The notes: a model not told the origin generated them from the letters alone. A DNA stretch of 64,000 nt from Anastatus disparis (GCA_017163975.1 JAFFSR010000344.1:124001-188000); one strand, 5' to 3'. Counted from the first letter of the stretch, positions 45,411 through 57,419 are shown. Program-made: numbers and translations.

Positions 45411-46118
45411 ATTATTAAACGTCGTACAAAATAAGAAAACCCTATTTTAATCACCATGTATCTATATAGCAATATCAGTAAAAAAAATTTTATTTCAATA
45501 AGAGATGAATTACAGTCTGTAGATTTAATTTTCTTAATTTTTGGAAGAAGGGGTTAAGTCGACTTAACGCCTTATTCCACGCAGCCTCTCAATTAATGTT
45601 TTAAAAAGAAAATTCAGGTCCAATCTTTGTTACACTATAACTTTAGGAAAAATATTCGATTAGTTTTTATAAATAAAGTGGAAGATAGGATTAAACTGGA
45701 TTAAGTATTTATTATTCTATAGACATTCTACAAGTATGAACGCCATGCTGCTTCGCTTACAGCGCACAGAGAAGAGAGCTTTTACATAGAGTATATGTTA
45801 TATGGATAGCCGAGGCTGCGCGCGCATCATACATTGTTACATATAGTATAGAAATACGCTTAATATTCTAACATTATTAAACGTCGTAAAAAATAAGAAA
45901 ACCCTATTTTAATCACCATATATCTATATAACAATATCAGTAAAAAAAATTTTATTTCAATAAGAGATAAATTACAGTCTGTAGATTTAATTTTCTTAAT
46001 TTTTGGAAAAAGGGGTTAAGTTGACTTAACGCCTTATTCCACGCAGCCCCTCAATTAATGTTCTGAAAAGAAAATTCAGGTCCAATCTTTGTTACACTAT
46101 AACTTTAGGAAAAAATAA
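45411..46118 (+). repeat. Direct duplication of a 245-bp block (461-bp offset)
   Basis: 45411-45655 and 45872-46118 are nearly identical (ATTATTAAACGTCGTA, AATAAGAAAACCCTATTTTA, GGGGTTAAGTCGACTTAACG, AAAGAAAATTCAGGTCCAAT). The block holds the palindrome GTTAAGTCGACTTAAC. The spacer of about 215 bp has no ORF. Confidence 0.8.
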
Positions 46119-47152
46119 TATTTTGATATGCTATAACTACTATTTCGAAAGAATTTGAACTCAGCTCTCATTTAATAAAAGTTTCAAGCTTTTAAGTATC
46201 AATGCTAAAGAATTATATGCGCTTGAAAATCTAGTAACTTATTTAGTGATTTTCTTTAATTGCCTGTAACTAGGGATATATTGAGCGTTTGTGACTATAA
46301 CTTTAGCTTTTTTCATATTTTGTCATCTGAAAACTTATCCCAAAGTTTGAGTAAAATCCATGATCCGGAGTTGTGATACTTTCTTAGTGAGTTAACATCT
46401 GAGAATACTCGAGATCAGAAGATACGGATCTCTATGCCAGTCAAGAACGCTCTAACGTTTGCTTTCTCGTCACAGCAGTGCTTTGCTTATAGCTCTCTTC
46501 GTCGCTTGCTTGCGCGCCGCTAATTGTGCGTGCTATGTACATACATGTGTGGGTGCGTGCCCACAATACTCCCACTAAATGACCTGAAATGGTTATTTAT
46601 ATACGAGTGATAATTTACTTGAATGAGAGGGAGGTCGAGTGGGCGCTCTTTCGGAAGAGCTTTTCGAGATGAATGAAATGCGAGGTCGCAGAGATCTCTA
46701 CGATTTTTTTTTCGCCGAGTTATAATCTTTTAAACATTTAGTTTCTGTGAAAGCAAGGTCCATGACAACAACTGTGGGAAAGTCGGACATTGACATGGGC
46801 ACTAGCGTCCTTGTGTGTGTGCGTGTGTTAGTGCATACGTGTGCACTTTAGAATTAGATGTACTTTTTGAGGATCATAACAATGATACTTTTTTTAATGG
46901 GATGATTTAAAATTAACTAAAAATGAGTTTTGGTTGAACTGAAAGATTTACAAAATTTATTTTTTGTTTGAACTTGAATATTAATGCTTGCATCTTGGCG
47001 GCCTATTTCAGATATTAAATTCTTTAATTGAAATTTGCTCAGGAATTTCTGACTAATAAAATCATTATTTAATTTCCTTGATTAGGAATTCGAGATAGTA
47101 GTAGGTTACTTTAATATCTGCTTTTGTATTTTTCTTTATTGCATTTTTCAAA

Positions 47153-48720
47153 ATGCATTTAACTGATACAGAAAGGATCACTGTACTGATAATGAGAGGA
47201 TATGACGATAGAATAAGGTCCTACCGAGAAGTAGCAAATTTATTTAATGCTACATATTCTGATCGTGCACCAATTTCACAGTCTACTGTTGAAAGAACTG
47301 TTGCTTTTTTTTAAACAACTGTTGTAATCAAAGATGCTTTTAGGTCTGGGAGACCTAAAATCGCGAATAATGACGAGAAAGTTTTAGATGTTTTACTAAC
47401 AAGGAGAGTGTCAGGGCATTGGAACGCCGATCCTGCTCAAATTGCGGGAGATGATTTTAGATGTAGAAATATTAAAAAAGCCAAGGTACTAGACTCTAAC
47501 GCTCAATATTTCTCTAATTACAAACAAATAAAGAAAATCAATATAAAAGTTACTAGATTTTCTAACGCTTATAATTCATTAGCATTGATAGCTAGAAGCC
47601 TGAACCTTTTTTTAAATAAAAGTTGAGCTCAAATCCTTTCGAATTATTACCTATAGCATCCCGAAATATTATTTTTTTCTAAAGTTATAGAGGGATAAAA
47701 ATTGGACCTGAAATTCGTCTTTATAACATTATTTTTAATTAATTAATAATAAATGCTAAAATTTGTTTCAATTTTTATTCCTCTATAACTTTAGAAAAAA
47801 ATAATATTTCGGGATGCTATAGGTAATAATTCGAAAGGATTTAAGCTCAACTTTCATTTAAAAAAAGGTTCAGGCTTCTAGCTATCAATGCTAATGAATT
47901 ATAAGCGTTAGAAAATCTAGTAACTTTTATATTGATTTTCTTTATTTGCCTGTAATTAGAGAAATATTGAGCGTTAGAGTCTAGTACCTTGGTTTTTTTC
48001 ATATTTCTACATCTAAAATCATCTCCCACAATTTGAGCAGGATCGGCGTCCCAATACCCTGACACTCTCCTTGTAAGTGTACGGGATAACGTACACACAT
48101 CAATCTCAAAAGCAGCTGAAGAAAATAATGTAAGTTCAACATCAGTCCATAGAATTTTAAAAAAACATCATTATTATCCTTACAAAATACGTCTAGTCCA
48201 GAACTTATCTGAAGACATTTATGACAAAAGAGTGGAGTTTTGCGAGATAATGATGACACGATTTGCTGAAAATCATTAATTTTTCAACTGGATCTGCTTT
48301 TCTGATGAAGCAACATTTGAGTTGAATAGTTTTGTGAATCGACAGAATGTGAGATATTGGTCCGATGTAAATCCAAATTGGATGAGAGATACTCATACGC
48401 AGTATCCTATGAAGCTTAACGCTTGGGCTGGGATGATACTTAATCATATTATCAAGCCATTTTTTATTGAAGCAAGTATAAATTTTGGAAATTACAGCAA
48501 TTTGTTGAGAAATCAAGTGATACCGGCTATACGAGATATTGTTGGAGAAGCTTTTGACAATGTCTGGTTTCAGCAGGATGGAGCACCAGCTCATTTTTCA
48601 CTACAAGCTCGAACCATCCTAAATAATGTTTTCACTGTTCGATGGATTGGTAGAAGAGGCACAATAAAATGGCGAACAAGATCACCAGATTTAATTCCTT
48701 TTTGACTTCTTTTACTGGGG
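47153..48720 (+). pseudogene. mariner/IS630-type transposase, interrupted
   Basis: It starts at ATG 47153 (MHLTDTERITVLIMRGYDDR), the N-terminal helix-turn-helix. A stop follows ERTVAFF. RSGRPKIANNDEKVLDVLL is the linker before the 674-bp insert at 47400-48073. Downstream, VRDNVHTSISKAAEENNVSS, VHRILKKHHY and the catalytic text follow: [12 protein letters not shown] (first Asp), [13 protein letters not shown] (second Asp) and RSPDLIPF (third). Thirty-six residues separate the second Asp from the Asp of SPD, and 41 from that of the following (frameshifted) PFDF. The frame shifts at the T-run at 48703. The protein would cut and paste a TA-targeting element. Confidence 0.8.
47400..48073. mobile_element. 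674-bp palindromic element with TAA duplication
   Basis: CAAGGAGAGTGTCAGGG at 47400 and its inverse ending 48073 are flanked by TAA (47397-47399 and 48074-48076). Removing insert plus one TAA restores DVLLSVRDN in the transposase frame, fixing the ends. The arms pair over about 330 bp around 47737. The arm text (GCTCAAATTG, TAACGCTCAATATTTC) is related to the 42869-46395 foldback. No coding function. Confidence 0.9.
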
Positions 48721-49403
48721 GTACTTAAGATCAAAAGTTTATGTAACTAGGTCCGAAAATTTAGAAGATTTTTGTGGAAAAATAATAAACGTTTCAAATT
48801 CCATCACACTCGATTTTTTAACTCATATCACTGAAACGTTTTACGTTCGCTTAGGACACTGTCAAGTTCTTGAAGGACATCAATTTAAACATTTATTGAA
48901 ATATTGTGATTATTTCTTCACATACACTCATACACACACACAGAAATGCACATAAACACACAACCAGAAATGCACACTCGCACATGTGAGAGGCAAGGGG
49001 ACTAACATTAACAAAGCACCCCAATATGTAAGAGGCAAGGGGACTCACATTAATAAAGCACCCCAAACAAAAACTACTACGTCCACGTCGTTGTTTCTGG
49101 GTAACGCCAAAAGTAGTATTATTCATCTAATCAGAACATTTGATAAATCTAAATACGTCTTCACACAAATACACACGCGCGTGCGCACACACACACACAC
49201 AACAACGCTAGTGCCCATGTTAATGTCCGACTTAACCACAGTTGTCATGGACCTTGCTTTCACAGAAACTACATGTTTAAAAGATCATAACTCGGCGAAA
49301 AAAAATCGTAGAGACCTCTGCGACCTCGCGTTTCATTCTTCTCAAAAATCTCTTTTGAAAGAGCCTTTATTCGACTCCCCATCCCATTTAAGATTTTTGA
49401 CCC

Positions 49404-49740
49404 CACCTCCTGCCCCCGCCCCTTTGGGGTGGGGGGGGGGGCACTTTTTCTGTTAAATAATAGATTTTGTAACCCTATTGAACCCCTGAAAATTTCAATT
49501 CGATATCTCAATGTGTTCTTAAGTTATTCAAGTGGCCCGGAACTTTTGGAAGGCACTTTATGTACATTATTATCAGTGTGCACTGTTGCACCCAATCTAT
49601 TTAACGCAGTACGCAATCGAGCATTCACCGTTACCTTACAATCAGTTGCTTTTAAGTTAAATTTTAGTACATTTCTAATAACGCTAATCGCGAAGTTTAC
49701 ATTGAAACTTATATTTTATTTTTTATTTTTACCGTAATAG
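49404..49740. other. GC tract, then DNA with nothing recognised
   Basis: CCCCGCCCCTTTGGGGTGGGG with a G10 run lies at about 49412-49440. The rest shows no supportable gene. Confidence 0.4.
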
Positions 49741-50261
49741 TTATATATTCGGGTCAATACTATTTATATTACGAGGGTAAAGTTTCTTAAGTGTTGCCTT
49801 AACTTCTAAAAACTTATGCAGATTAGCTATAAGTAGCATTTTACAGTTATCCGAGTTCAGGACTCTTAAACTATTAAATCTTTCGTCCTTCAGAAACTTC
49901 AACCTCGTGTACTCATAGTTTACAAATTCTGTCTCTTCCAGCAGCTCTATACGCATATCAGAGTCAAAAGTTGACTTAATCTTGAATACCTCAAGTTTTT
50001 TAACAACGAAACCGTCAGGCTATTCTGCCAGGACTTCTCTTGATATGACTACGTCAGTGAAGTCAAAGCGTTCCATATTTACTTTTTCCTCCTTGCCTTC
50101 TCTTTGAAGCCTTAACAATTTTCTAATTATGAAAACATTTACTTCCCACTTGCATCCTTGGGTAACAATACTTGAAAACTTAAACTATTTAGCATCCTCA
50201 AACGATCTAATCTCCAGCCCTCTCTCTCTTCCATACCTTCGATGGTCCATATACAGTTCAA
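49741..50261 (-). pseudogene. Unrecognised dead ORF
   Basis: Read on the minus strand from about 50215, one frame gives a coherent charged protein: WEVNVFIIRKLLRLQREGKE, ERFDFTDVVISREVLAE, stop, PDGFVVKKLEVFKIKSTFDS, MRIELLEETEFVNYEYTRLK, FNSLRVLNSDNCKMLLIANL and a C-terminus NINSIDPNI. There are two in-frame stops in about 160 codons and normal protein-like composition, unlike the AT-rich noise around it. I do not recognise the family. It could be a retroelement ORF or a decayed host gene copy. Confidence 0.4.
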
Positions 50262-51399
50262 TCGTTACCAGCTCGTAACACACCTCCCATATACCCTCCA
50301 GTGCCAACAACAACTAACATATACTTCTAAAGACCAAAAAACTGATGATTTGCCTAATAATAGATCATTACGAAGAGTTGTAACATTAGCTGTGTCATTA
50401 GTTAGCTCCCATTTGGTACACTTCTATCGGTTTTTCTTCTTGAATGGTACTGGTAATATCTCGTTGATGAGGCTGTACGTTAATATAATACTTTTTACTA
50501 TCCTTTAAATTGAAATAGATCTTCTTGATTAATGATCACATTGCATTTTCACAGAGGATGCGAGAGTAAGTCAAAAAAACTCGGCGCACGTCTTCCTTCC
50601 ATTTGTTTTAATTTTTCTTATTTCAAAATCTTCTTGACCACAGGATCTAAGTGACTCCTCTGCTCTCCTCCGACTTAGGTTAATAGGAATGCCATATATG
50701 ATTCCTTAAGAAGAGGCCAAACTACCTGCCTTTATCTAATAGTGTTTTTCATCATTTGTGTAAAAACCATTGGCTATAACACGAAAAAAATGGCAGCCCC
50801 CGCTAGAAATACTTCGGTACATGGTTACAATACAAAAATCGCCTTTACAATTTTTCTTAAATCTATTTACATAATTGGAGTAAGAAGATATACAAAATCT
50901 AACTTTCTTGACGCTCGCTTTACATTTTTTTATTTTACATATTTTTTTACCTATTAATACTTTTAGAATATTTCGTTGATGAAGAGGTAATTTGCGAATA
51001 AATTTTGTTTGCACACAGCAACACAACACTATTATTTATAAGTTAGAAGTTTTATTGAAAAACACCTCACACTCTCTTATACAAAAAAACTCGTTATTCA
51101 ATTAGAGCAAATCAGTAAAAAAGCGAATATAAACTCTCTTAAAGTTGTTCGTGGCGTCGCTCAACAAAGACTAAGAAGGAAAGCTGGATATACGTAGAGA
51201 GAGGTGCTAAGAGGGCGCCACTGCTTACGGCAACCATAGAAAATTCAAATACACATAAAATATGCGCTCACTCTTAACAAATATACTATTTATCTTTTTT
51301 CTTTTTACACTATTCAGTATAAATTTCTCTCTTTTTTTTAGTTTTTCCTTATTATTTACTTTATTATTATTTATATTTGGTACTATTTCTGTTTCTACT
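50262..51399. other. No recognisable gene; probable LTR-element debris
   Basis: Several 70-97 codon frames on both strands lack any domain. The stretch precedes, on the minus strand, the 3' side of the integrase remnant and may be its untranslated/LTR part. Confidence 0.35.
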
Positions 51400-52080
51400 C
51401 TATCGTCGTTTTGATTTTTTTTCATTGATTACGTCATCATTGTTACTAGGTAAATAGTTGTTATTGCTATTTTCTTCATTGACAAAATCAATTATATCAT
51501 AATTTTCTCCTTGTTGCTTGGGTGGAGCTTCATTGTGAATTTCTACATGTGTTGTTATCACATTATCTTCTCCATCTACCATATTAGCCATTTCATTATC
51601 ATTAACAATTTGCCTATCATTACTAGTTTCGCTATTATGAACTATTCGTCTATCATCGTTACTACCTAATTCTTTAAATTCAGATAGAAACGGATTATGA
51701 TCTCTTACATCTGCTTCTCTAAGGCCACATATGTCACCAGGTACGGTTAATGTCGTTCCATACAGAAATCCCACTGGACTGGCATCTGTATCTTTTCGTA
51801 TTCGTATTCTCAACCCTAATAAAACAGTGAAAAGGACTTGGGTCCTTCTACAATCACGTTTTATGTGACACATAAGTACTGCCTTCAGATTACAGTACCA
51901 CCGCTCTATCATACCGTTAGCGGCTGGGTGATATGCCGTAATATATGCACTCTTTTGCCTGTAAGTTTTGAAAATTCTAAGAACATGGTAGACTCGAATT
52001 GCTTGCCTTGATCCATTGTGATAATCACCGGTGCACCAAAGCGTGACACTCACATATCATAAAAAGCGCGTGTGATGATG
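51400..52080 (-). pseudogene. Gypsy integrase C-terminal remnant
   Basis: Minus-strand text: VIITMDQGKQFESTMF in one frame (second integrase Asp motif), then, after a shift, AYITAYHPAANGMIERWYCN (catalytic Glu in ERW), LLGLRIRIRKDTDASPVGFL and YGTTLTVPGD, followed by an Asn/Asp-rich tail of about 100 residues. RT, RNase H and gag are not found upstream: the element is cut at about 52100 by foldback-arm sequence. Family is gypsy by the ANGMIERW/ASPxxFLYGTTL blocks, and distinct from the element at 31-37 kb. Confidence 0.7.
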
Positions 52081-52104
52081 CATAGTAAACGGGCACCGCC
52101 TCTG

Positions 52105-52385
52105 GCTACTATGGAAAAAAATTATATTTTGATATGCTGTAGGTGATATTTCGAAAGAATTTGAGCTCAGCTTTCATTTAAAAAAAGGTTCAAGCTTCTA
52201 GCTATTAATGCTGAAGAACTATAAGCGTTTGAAAATCTAGTAACTTTTCCAGTGATTTTCTCTAATTACCTGTAACTAGGGAAATATTGAGCATTAGGGT
52301 CTAATATTTTTTTTTCCATATTTTGACACCTAAAAACTTATCCCAAAGTTTGAGCAAAGTCCGTGATCCGGAGATTAGACCCTCT
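52105..52385 (+). repeat. Solo foldback arm (CTCCGGATCA family)
   Basis: A single copy of the arm seen at 46090-46395: TTTTGATATGCTGTAGGTGA, TTTCGAAAGAATTTGAGCTC, GTTCAAGCTTCTAGCTATTA, TAACTTTTCCAGTGATTTTC and GTCCGTGATCCGGAG. No inverted partner is nearby. It abuts the gypsy integrase remnant. Confidence 0.75.
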
Positions 52386-53183
52386 CCTAGTTAGCTCACT
52401 AAAATATTTATTTTGAAAAGTCAATAGTGTTCACAAATGTATATTATATGAGTTCAACGATTTTATTAAAAAATAGCCATATCTCGCGAAAAAGAACAGT
52501 TACGATTTTCTGTTTAGCGGAAAATGATTGAGAAAAATACTACAAAAATTATCGCGGAGAAACTTCTTATCACCAAAAAATTTTGTTGAAAAGTACTTCC
52601 TGCCACCCATGTACCGTTAACTGACGATAGAAAGTAATTCTATATAATAGTTTGAAACAGGCTGTTTATGTTTATGAAAAATAAGTAAATGTATTTATCA
52701 AGAAGGAATATAAGTTTCCAAATTGAAGATTAAAAGGCGTTGCTACAAAATTTTGTTTCATTTACAAATGTTATTAGATAACTGATTTTGATGATAATTA
52801 GTATTAATCAACTAGTCGAAATAATGAAAAAATTAAGACTTTCAATATTTAAATTAATACCAGTAATTTATATGATTTTTAACAATTTTTACTTTGAAAA
52901 CTCATGAAACAAGTCATGTATATTTGTACCTAACTAATATAAAAATTAACTTTGTAAAACTTTACTATCATTAACTTTTATTTATTAAAATTCAGTTTAT
53001 TTTATAAAAGTATAAATTTAAAAACTATTATTTATACAAATTACAAATTATAATTCATTAAATATATAAAAAATTTTTAAATGATAAAAATAAATGTTTT
53101 TTTTTTTCAATTTTCAGAAGTTTTGAATTACAGATTGTATCTCAAATAATTTATAGATCAACAAAGTGTAATCTAAAATCAAA
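52386..53183. other. AT-rich DNA, nothing recognised
   Basis: No ORF, repeat pair or RNA gene was seen. Confidence 0.4.
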
Positions 53184-53400
53184 ATGAGTTCATCATCTAA
53201 TGATTCTGAAGATGTAAAAGAAATTTTAAGAAATTTTGATGTAGAAGCAAATATGATTCTACAAACAAATATATTACCTAAAAAGTCTTGTGAACAATAT
53301 CTACTAGTTTATCATACATATTAAAAATGGAAAAAGGATCATAAAAAAATTTTAAACAGAAAAACCGACTTTAAAAACACTGCACTAAAAAATAACGAAT
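53184..53400 (+). pseudogene. Possible tyrosine-recombinase-like N-terminal fragment
   Basis: ATG at 53184 opens MSSSSNDSEDVKEILRNFDV, then EANMILQTNILPKKSCEQYL and LVYHTY before a stop, continuing in frame KWKKDHKKILNRKTDF. The acidic start followed by LPxKSxxxYxxxYxxxxxWK is reminiscent of the N-terminus (core-binding SAM-like part) of Crypton/tyrosine-recombinase-derived insect proteins. No catalytic domain follows. The fragment is only about 70 codons, so the assignment is tentative. Confidence 0.35.
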
Positions 53401-53534
53401 AATATATTATTCTTAGAAATTATACGCATACTACGCATCTAACACATGTGTAGCGAACATATCATAGACTATCTAATTATTTGCAAGAGCACAAACGAAT
53501 TATTTTTTTATTAGACTGCTGACAAAGAAAATAT

Positions 53535-53760
53535 ATACATAAAAATATTGGAATTTTTGGAGTTGATGCCAGCCTAGAAATATTATCTCAAATCTGAAAA
53601 AAATTTCGAAAACGAACAAAGGAAGCGATAGATAGCTAATGAAACGTTAAAAAATATTTAAAAAAACTATTTATAAAAATATTTTTTATCATATTTTTTT
53701 TTACATTTGATGCAATCTTTTTAGGCTTGCAACGATCCCAAAAATTCTAATATTTTTATG
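53535..53760. repeat. About 225-bp foldback
   Basis: AAAAATATTGGAATTTTTGG at 53543 pairs with CCAAAAATTCTAATATTTTT at about 53733. The pairing continues through GCCAGCCTA/TAGGCTTGC with mismatches. No ORF. Confidence 0.55.
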
Positions 53761-55135
53761 CATCTATTTTTTCACCTATTTATATATTTTGACCGTTTCG
53801 ACTTAGACCTCTAAAGATATTTTTGAAGCTTGATTTTTAAGCTTTGGATTGCGTTTTGTTTACATATAGAATTTTAACGAGTTGAATCCCTGATTTACTG
53901 AATTTCCAAGCATTCACCGTAGCATAAGAAGTTATCACAAAAAAAATTTTACATCAATAGTAACAACAAATTTTATATCAATTATTCATGAAAACTAAGT
54001 TTAATTTATTGACTGAGAGGTTTTCATTTACTGATGATGTGACCCTAAACCCTTTTTATTTCAAGAAAGTTCCTAAATTGTGAACATCGTTTGTGTGATT
54101 TTTTTTGAATATTAAAATAGTGTATAAAATTTAAATATTAAGTTCTTGTCTAAGGTCTTGCATGCTCACAAAATCAGTATTTTTATTCGAAAAAAATAAC
54201 ATAAAATAAACGGTTTTGCAAAATAAGATTCAATTACAAATAAATATTCAATTTTAATATTTTCTATTTCAACTTTCTTCTAATTTTATTTTGCTTTTTT
54301 TTCTTTTTATAAAAATTAATAATGTAATTCATACAAAGAGATATAAAAAGAAGCGAAAAAGTGTCTTTTCACTACATCACGCGTAAAGTGCGTACTGTAC
54401 TTCATTTAAACGGGTCGAAGAAAGTAAGCTGTGTACGCCTTAGGGATACATTTAGGGCGAGTAATTTCCAAGCATGAATTCATCTAATATATACTATACT
54501 TATAGACTAAGACCTCGCTTAGTTGTCGACTGCTGTAGATGTTGAAAAAATTTTTAAGTTAGACATTAGATTTCATATAAATGTTTTCTTCTAATAAGAT
54601 TGGAATGAGTTTTATTTCTGATTAATATAAAGATCGGAAAATTCATACTTTTTTAAATTGAGTGTAAATATTTATATATGTGTTTTCAAACGTTTGTATT
54701 AAAAATTTTCAATAAAGATATAATCTCAAATTACAAATGTGTTTTCAAAACTGAAAGAACATAATATTCTTTAAACTATATTTTATAAAATAGAAAAATT
54801 CCTAGCGGAAATGGTAACTACCACCCATTTACTCACTGCAAATTTAAATGTTAAAATAAAACGCTTGCGTGTGTAATTCGGCTGTCACCATTTTTACACA
54901 CTTCTTTGTGTATTAATTCATAACTGATCTTTTAGATGTTTGATTTGACACTTTTAAACGTGTCAATTTAAGCGTGTTACTAGTGTAAACAATTAAAATT
55001 AGTAAAATGTACATTAAAAATTAATTATACGGTATTTTATATTTATGACATATAGGAATATTTTTATTTTATTCTTTAATTATTAAGCGAAGTAACTATC
55101 AACATTATATAGCTTAAAAAGCATAAGAAATTTGA
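53761..55135. other. AT-rich DNA, nothing recognised
   Basis: No supportable gene. A GC-richer patch at 54380-54470 (CACGCGTAAAGTGCGTACTG) has no recognised structure. Confidence 0.4.
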
Positions 55136-55212
55136 GACCTGAGGCGCGAACCCATAACCTCAGGGCTACAAGACGTCAACACTACTAATAACGCTACGGA
55201 ACGCTTGATATG
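55136..55212 (-). repeat. tRNA-like segment, possibly SINE-derived
   Basis: The minus strand reads GTAGCGTTATTAGTAGTG (A-box-like) and GGTTATGGGTTCGCGCC (B-box-like) about 30 bp apart, as in a tRNA gene or tRNA-derived SINE head. A CCTGAGG/CCTCAGG stem surrounds the second block and a full cloverleaf could not be built, so it is not called a tRNA. Confidence 0.35.
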
Positions 55213-55402
55213 GGGCGTTATAATTTCATATCGACGTCTTCGATTCGAAAGGACTTACTTCATTAAAACGTTTATAATCGACTTACTTTACACAAGCATT
55301 TGAAAAAGATAAGTCGATTTGAACGAAGTTTGGACGAAATTTAGACGAAGACCTTTTGAATTGAAGGTGTCGATACATTTATAGTCTATTAACATTGAAA
55401 TT

Positions 55403-55410
<8 letters not shown>

Positions 55411-55458
<48 letters not shown>
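55411..55458. repeat. (TA)n microsatellite
   Basis: An uninterrupted alternating TA tract of about 48 bp. Confidence 0.95.
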
Positions 55459-55464
<6 letters not shown>

Positions 55465-55692
55465 TAAGGTGTCTCTTATTTCCCAAACTCTGAAATTCCT
55501 AGCAGAAGTTGTTTAGATCAGTTATTTATCTTTAAAAATAAGATCTAGACCTACTAAACTGCACAGGCAGATAGGTAAACTCTGCCTGTAATAAAAAAAT
55601 CATTTTTTTCCCTGTTTATAAGTATATTTCTTACTCTAGCATGAGTAAGCTTTAAAAAATGAATCTACCTATTTCACGACCAGTTCACCTTA

Positions 55693-56452
55693 TATGAGTA
55701 TATCTCTGGAACTTTTCACTTTTTGGAAACAGGGTTTTATAGAAATTTGAAAGTTTACAATTCAAGTTCCTAAGATAGCACAGGCTTTGACCAGTGCTTA
55801 AAATTTTCGTTTTAAAGAGTAGAATATGTACTCGAACTTTGGTGTCAATTGAAAAATAGTTACTAATGATATACAATTTTATACGTCAAAAATGATGCAT
55901 TTTTCATAATTTTCTACATGTGTTTCTTACGATGTATAAAAAGTAACTTACTTTCAATCGTATTTTAATTTCTACATTATAATTTACATAATAAATACGA
56001 CAATTTAAGATGTGCTATGCTTTATTAATTAATTTCACCATTTTTAAGGTATGTGTAATTTTTGCATGGATAATTACACGGTTCTTAAAAATGGTGAAAC
56101 TTATTAATAAAGCATAGCACATCTATCGGTGTGATCTTAAATTGTCGGTTTTATTATGTAAGTTATAATGTAAAAATTAAAATATGATTGAAAGGAAGTT
56201 ATTTTTTATACATCGTAAGAAACACTTGTAGAAAATTATGAAAAATGCATCATTTTTGACGTATAAAATTGTAGATCGTAAGTAACTATTTTTCAATTGA
56301 CACTAAAGTTCGAGTACATATTCTACTCCTTAAAACAAAAATTTTAAGCACTGGTCAAAGCCTGTGCCATTATAGAAACTTGAATTATAAACTTTTAAAT
56401 TTCTATAAAACCCTGTTCCTAAAAAGTGAAAAGTTCCAGAGATATACCCATA
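55693..56452. mobile_element. 760-bp palindrome inserted in a foldback arm, TA-flanked
   Basis: TATGAGTATATCTC and (reversed) TATGGGTATATCTC ends are flanked by TA (55691-55692 and 56453-56454). The opposite arm (near 59840) lacks the insert. The arms pair throughout: GGAACTTTTCACTTTTTGG, CTTTGACCAGTGCTTAAAAT, TATGTACTCGAACTTT, GCATTTTTCATAATTTTCTA and ATGTGCTATGCTTTATTAA. No ORF of note. Confidence 0.8.
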
Positions 56453-57419
56453 TACATCAAAAGGGTAAAAAATAATTATTCAACTTCATAATATAAGCTT
56501 TTTCTGCCATCTGTGTGCCCAAAATCGTGAAAATTTCCTTAAAAAATCACCTTTTTATTATGAAAACGGACTTACAAGTACTCCATCTTTTCGGCAGGGC
56601 TGTTCTCTACATTTTTTTTAAAGTAGGATTCATTACCTTTAATTTTATAGTTTCAAAGTTCTTTTAAACTTATTAGGACTCGAGACACAGCCATTTTAAG
56701 ACTTGAAAAAATACAATTTAACAAATTCCTCACAGGCGCACTATGTTCCAAAACGAATTTTTATTAGACAACATTAAGTAGCGCCTAAAAGGATAGAGTT
56801 ATGGGGATCTACCAGGGCTAATTCTGAAGGTCTTGTGATGTACACTTATGGAAAAATATTTATGAAAAGCTTTCTGTGACAGAGATATCTTTAACGACTC
56901 GTCAAAACCAAGGTTTTTTCCGAATTTTTCGCTTATTTATCCTTAAACGTTAGTATAAAGGGAATGAGGAAACGAACGCATCACAAATTATTAAAATAGA
57001 GTGAAAAACCTTTAATTTGCTTTCTTGAAAACGTTTTTGGGTGCTATATAACCCGAGTTACAACGATTTTAAGTCGAGAGTCTCCCTAAAAACAAGATTT
57101 TAAAACAATTCTGGCTTGTTTCTTTGAAAAAATTTTTTTAAATCATATTTTAACGCTTTAATAAAACAGACTGAAGAGAAAATAATGATATTTTACCAGT
57201 ACCCCATTTTCATCTTTAAAATTGAGCTCCAAAATAATAATTTTGGAAAAAAAAATAATTTTTTTCCTCTCTTGTTTGATTAAATTTTTTTCAAATGATA
57301 CAAAACGTCTTTCGTATGTTTTGAACTAAGGAACACAAATTCATTATTTAAATGTAGCTTAAAAAATTTTAGAACCCTCAAATTTATGAATTTTTGAGTG
57401 CGTGGTGTTCTTAGCTCTA

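Larger units (their letters stand above)
42869..46395. mobile_element. 3.5-kb foldback, CTCCGGATCA-type arms, with PLE inside
   Basis: The left arm (42869-43175) and right arm (46090-46395) are inverted: ATATCACAACTCCGGATCA, CTCAAACTTTG, GCTCAATAT, GAAAATCACTAAA, ATGAAAGCTGAGTTCAAATTC and TATTATTTTTTC. Similar arm sequence occurs at 47460-47735, 47740-48030 and 52105-52385. The PLE at 43340-45240 lies within it. No exact target duplication could be fixed. Confidence 0.65.
46613..49400. repeat. Long inverted repeats flanking the mariner copy
   Basis: 46613-46830 and 49180-49400 are inverted: GCGAGGTCGCAGAG, TCTCTACGATTTTTTT, CGCCGAGTTAT, AGTTTCTGTGAAAGCAAGGT, CCATGACAAC and ATGGGCACTAGCGT. 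They bracket the transposase and may be its own long TIRs (about 200 bp) or a separate foldback. A (GT)n tract follows on the inner side of each. Confidence 0.65.

Noticed and set aside
50736..51029. 97-codon minus-strand ORF
   Set aside because: Overlapped by an equally long plus-strand frame; Lys/Cys-rich without recognisable motif.
51205..51225. GGCGCCACT resembling an inverted primer-binding site
   Set aside because: It lies at the wrong (3') side of the minus-strand gypsy remnant, and the match is only to the palindromic GGCGCC core.
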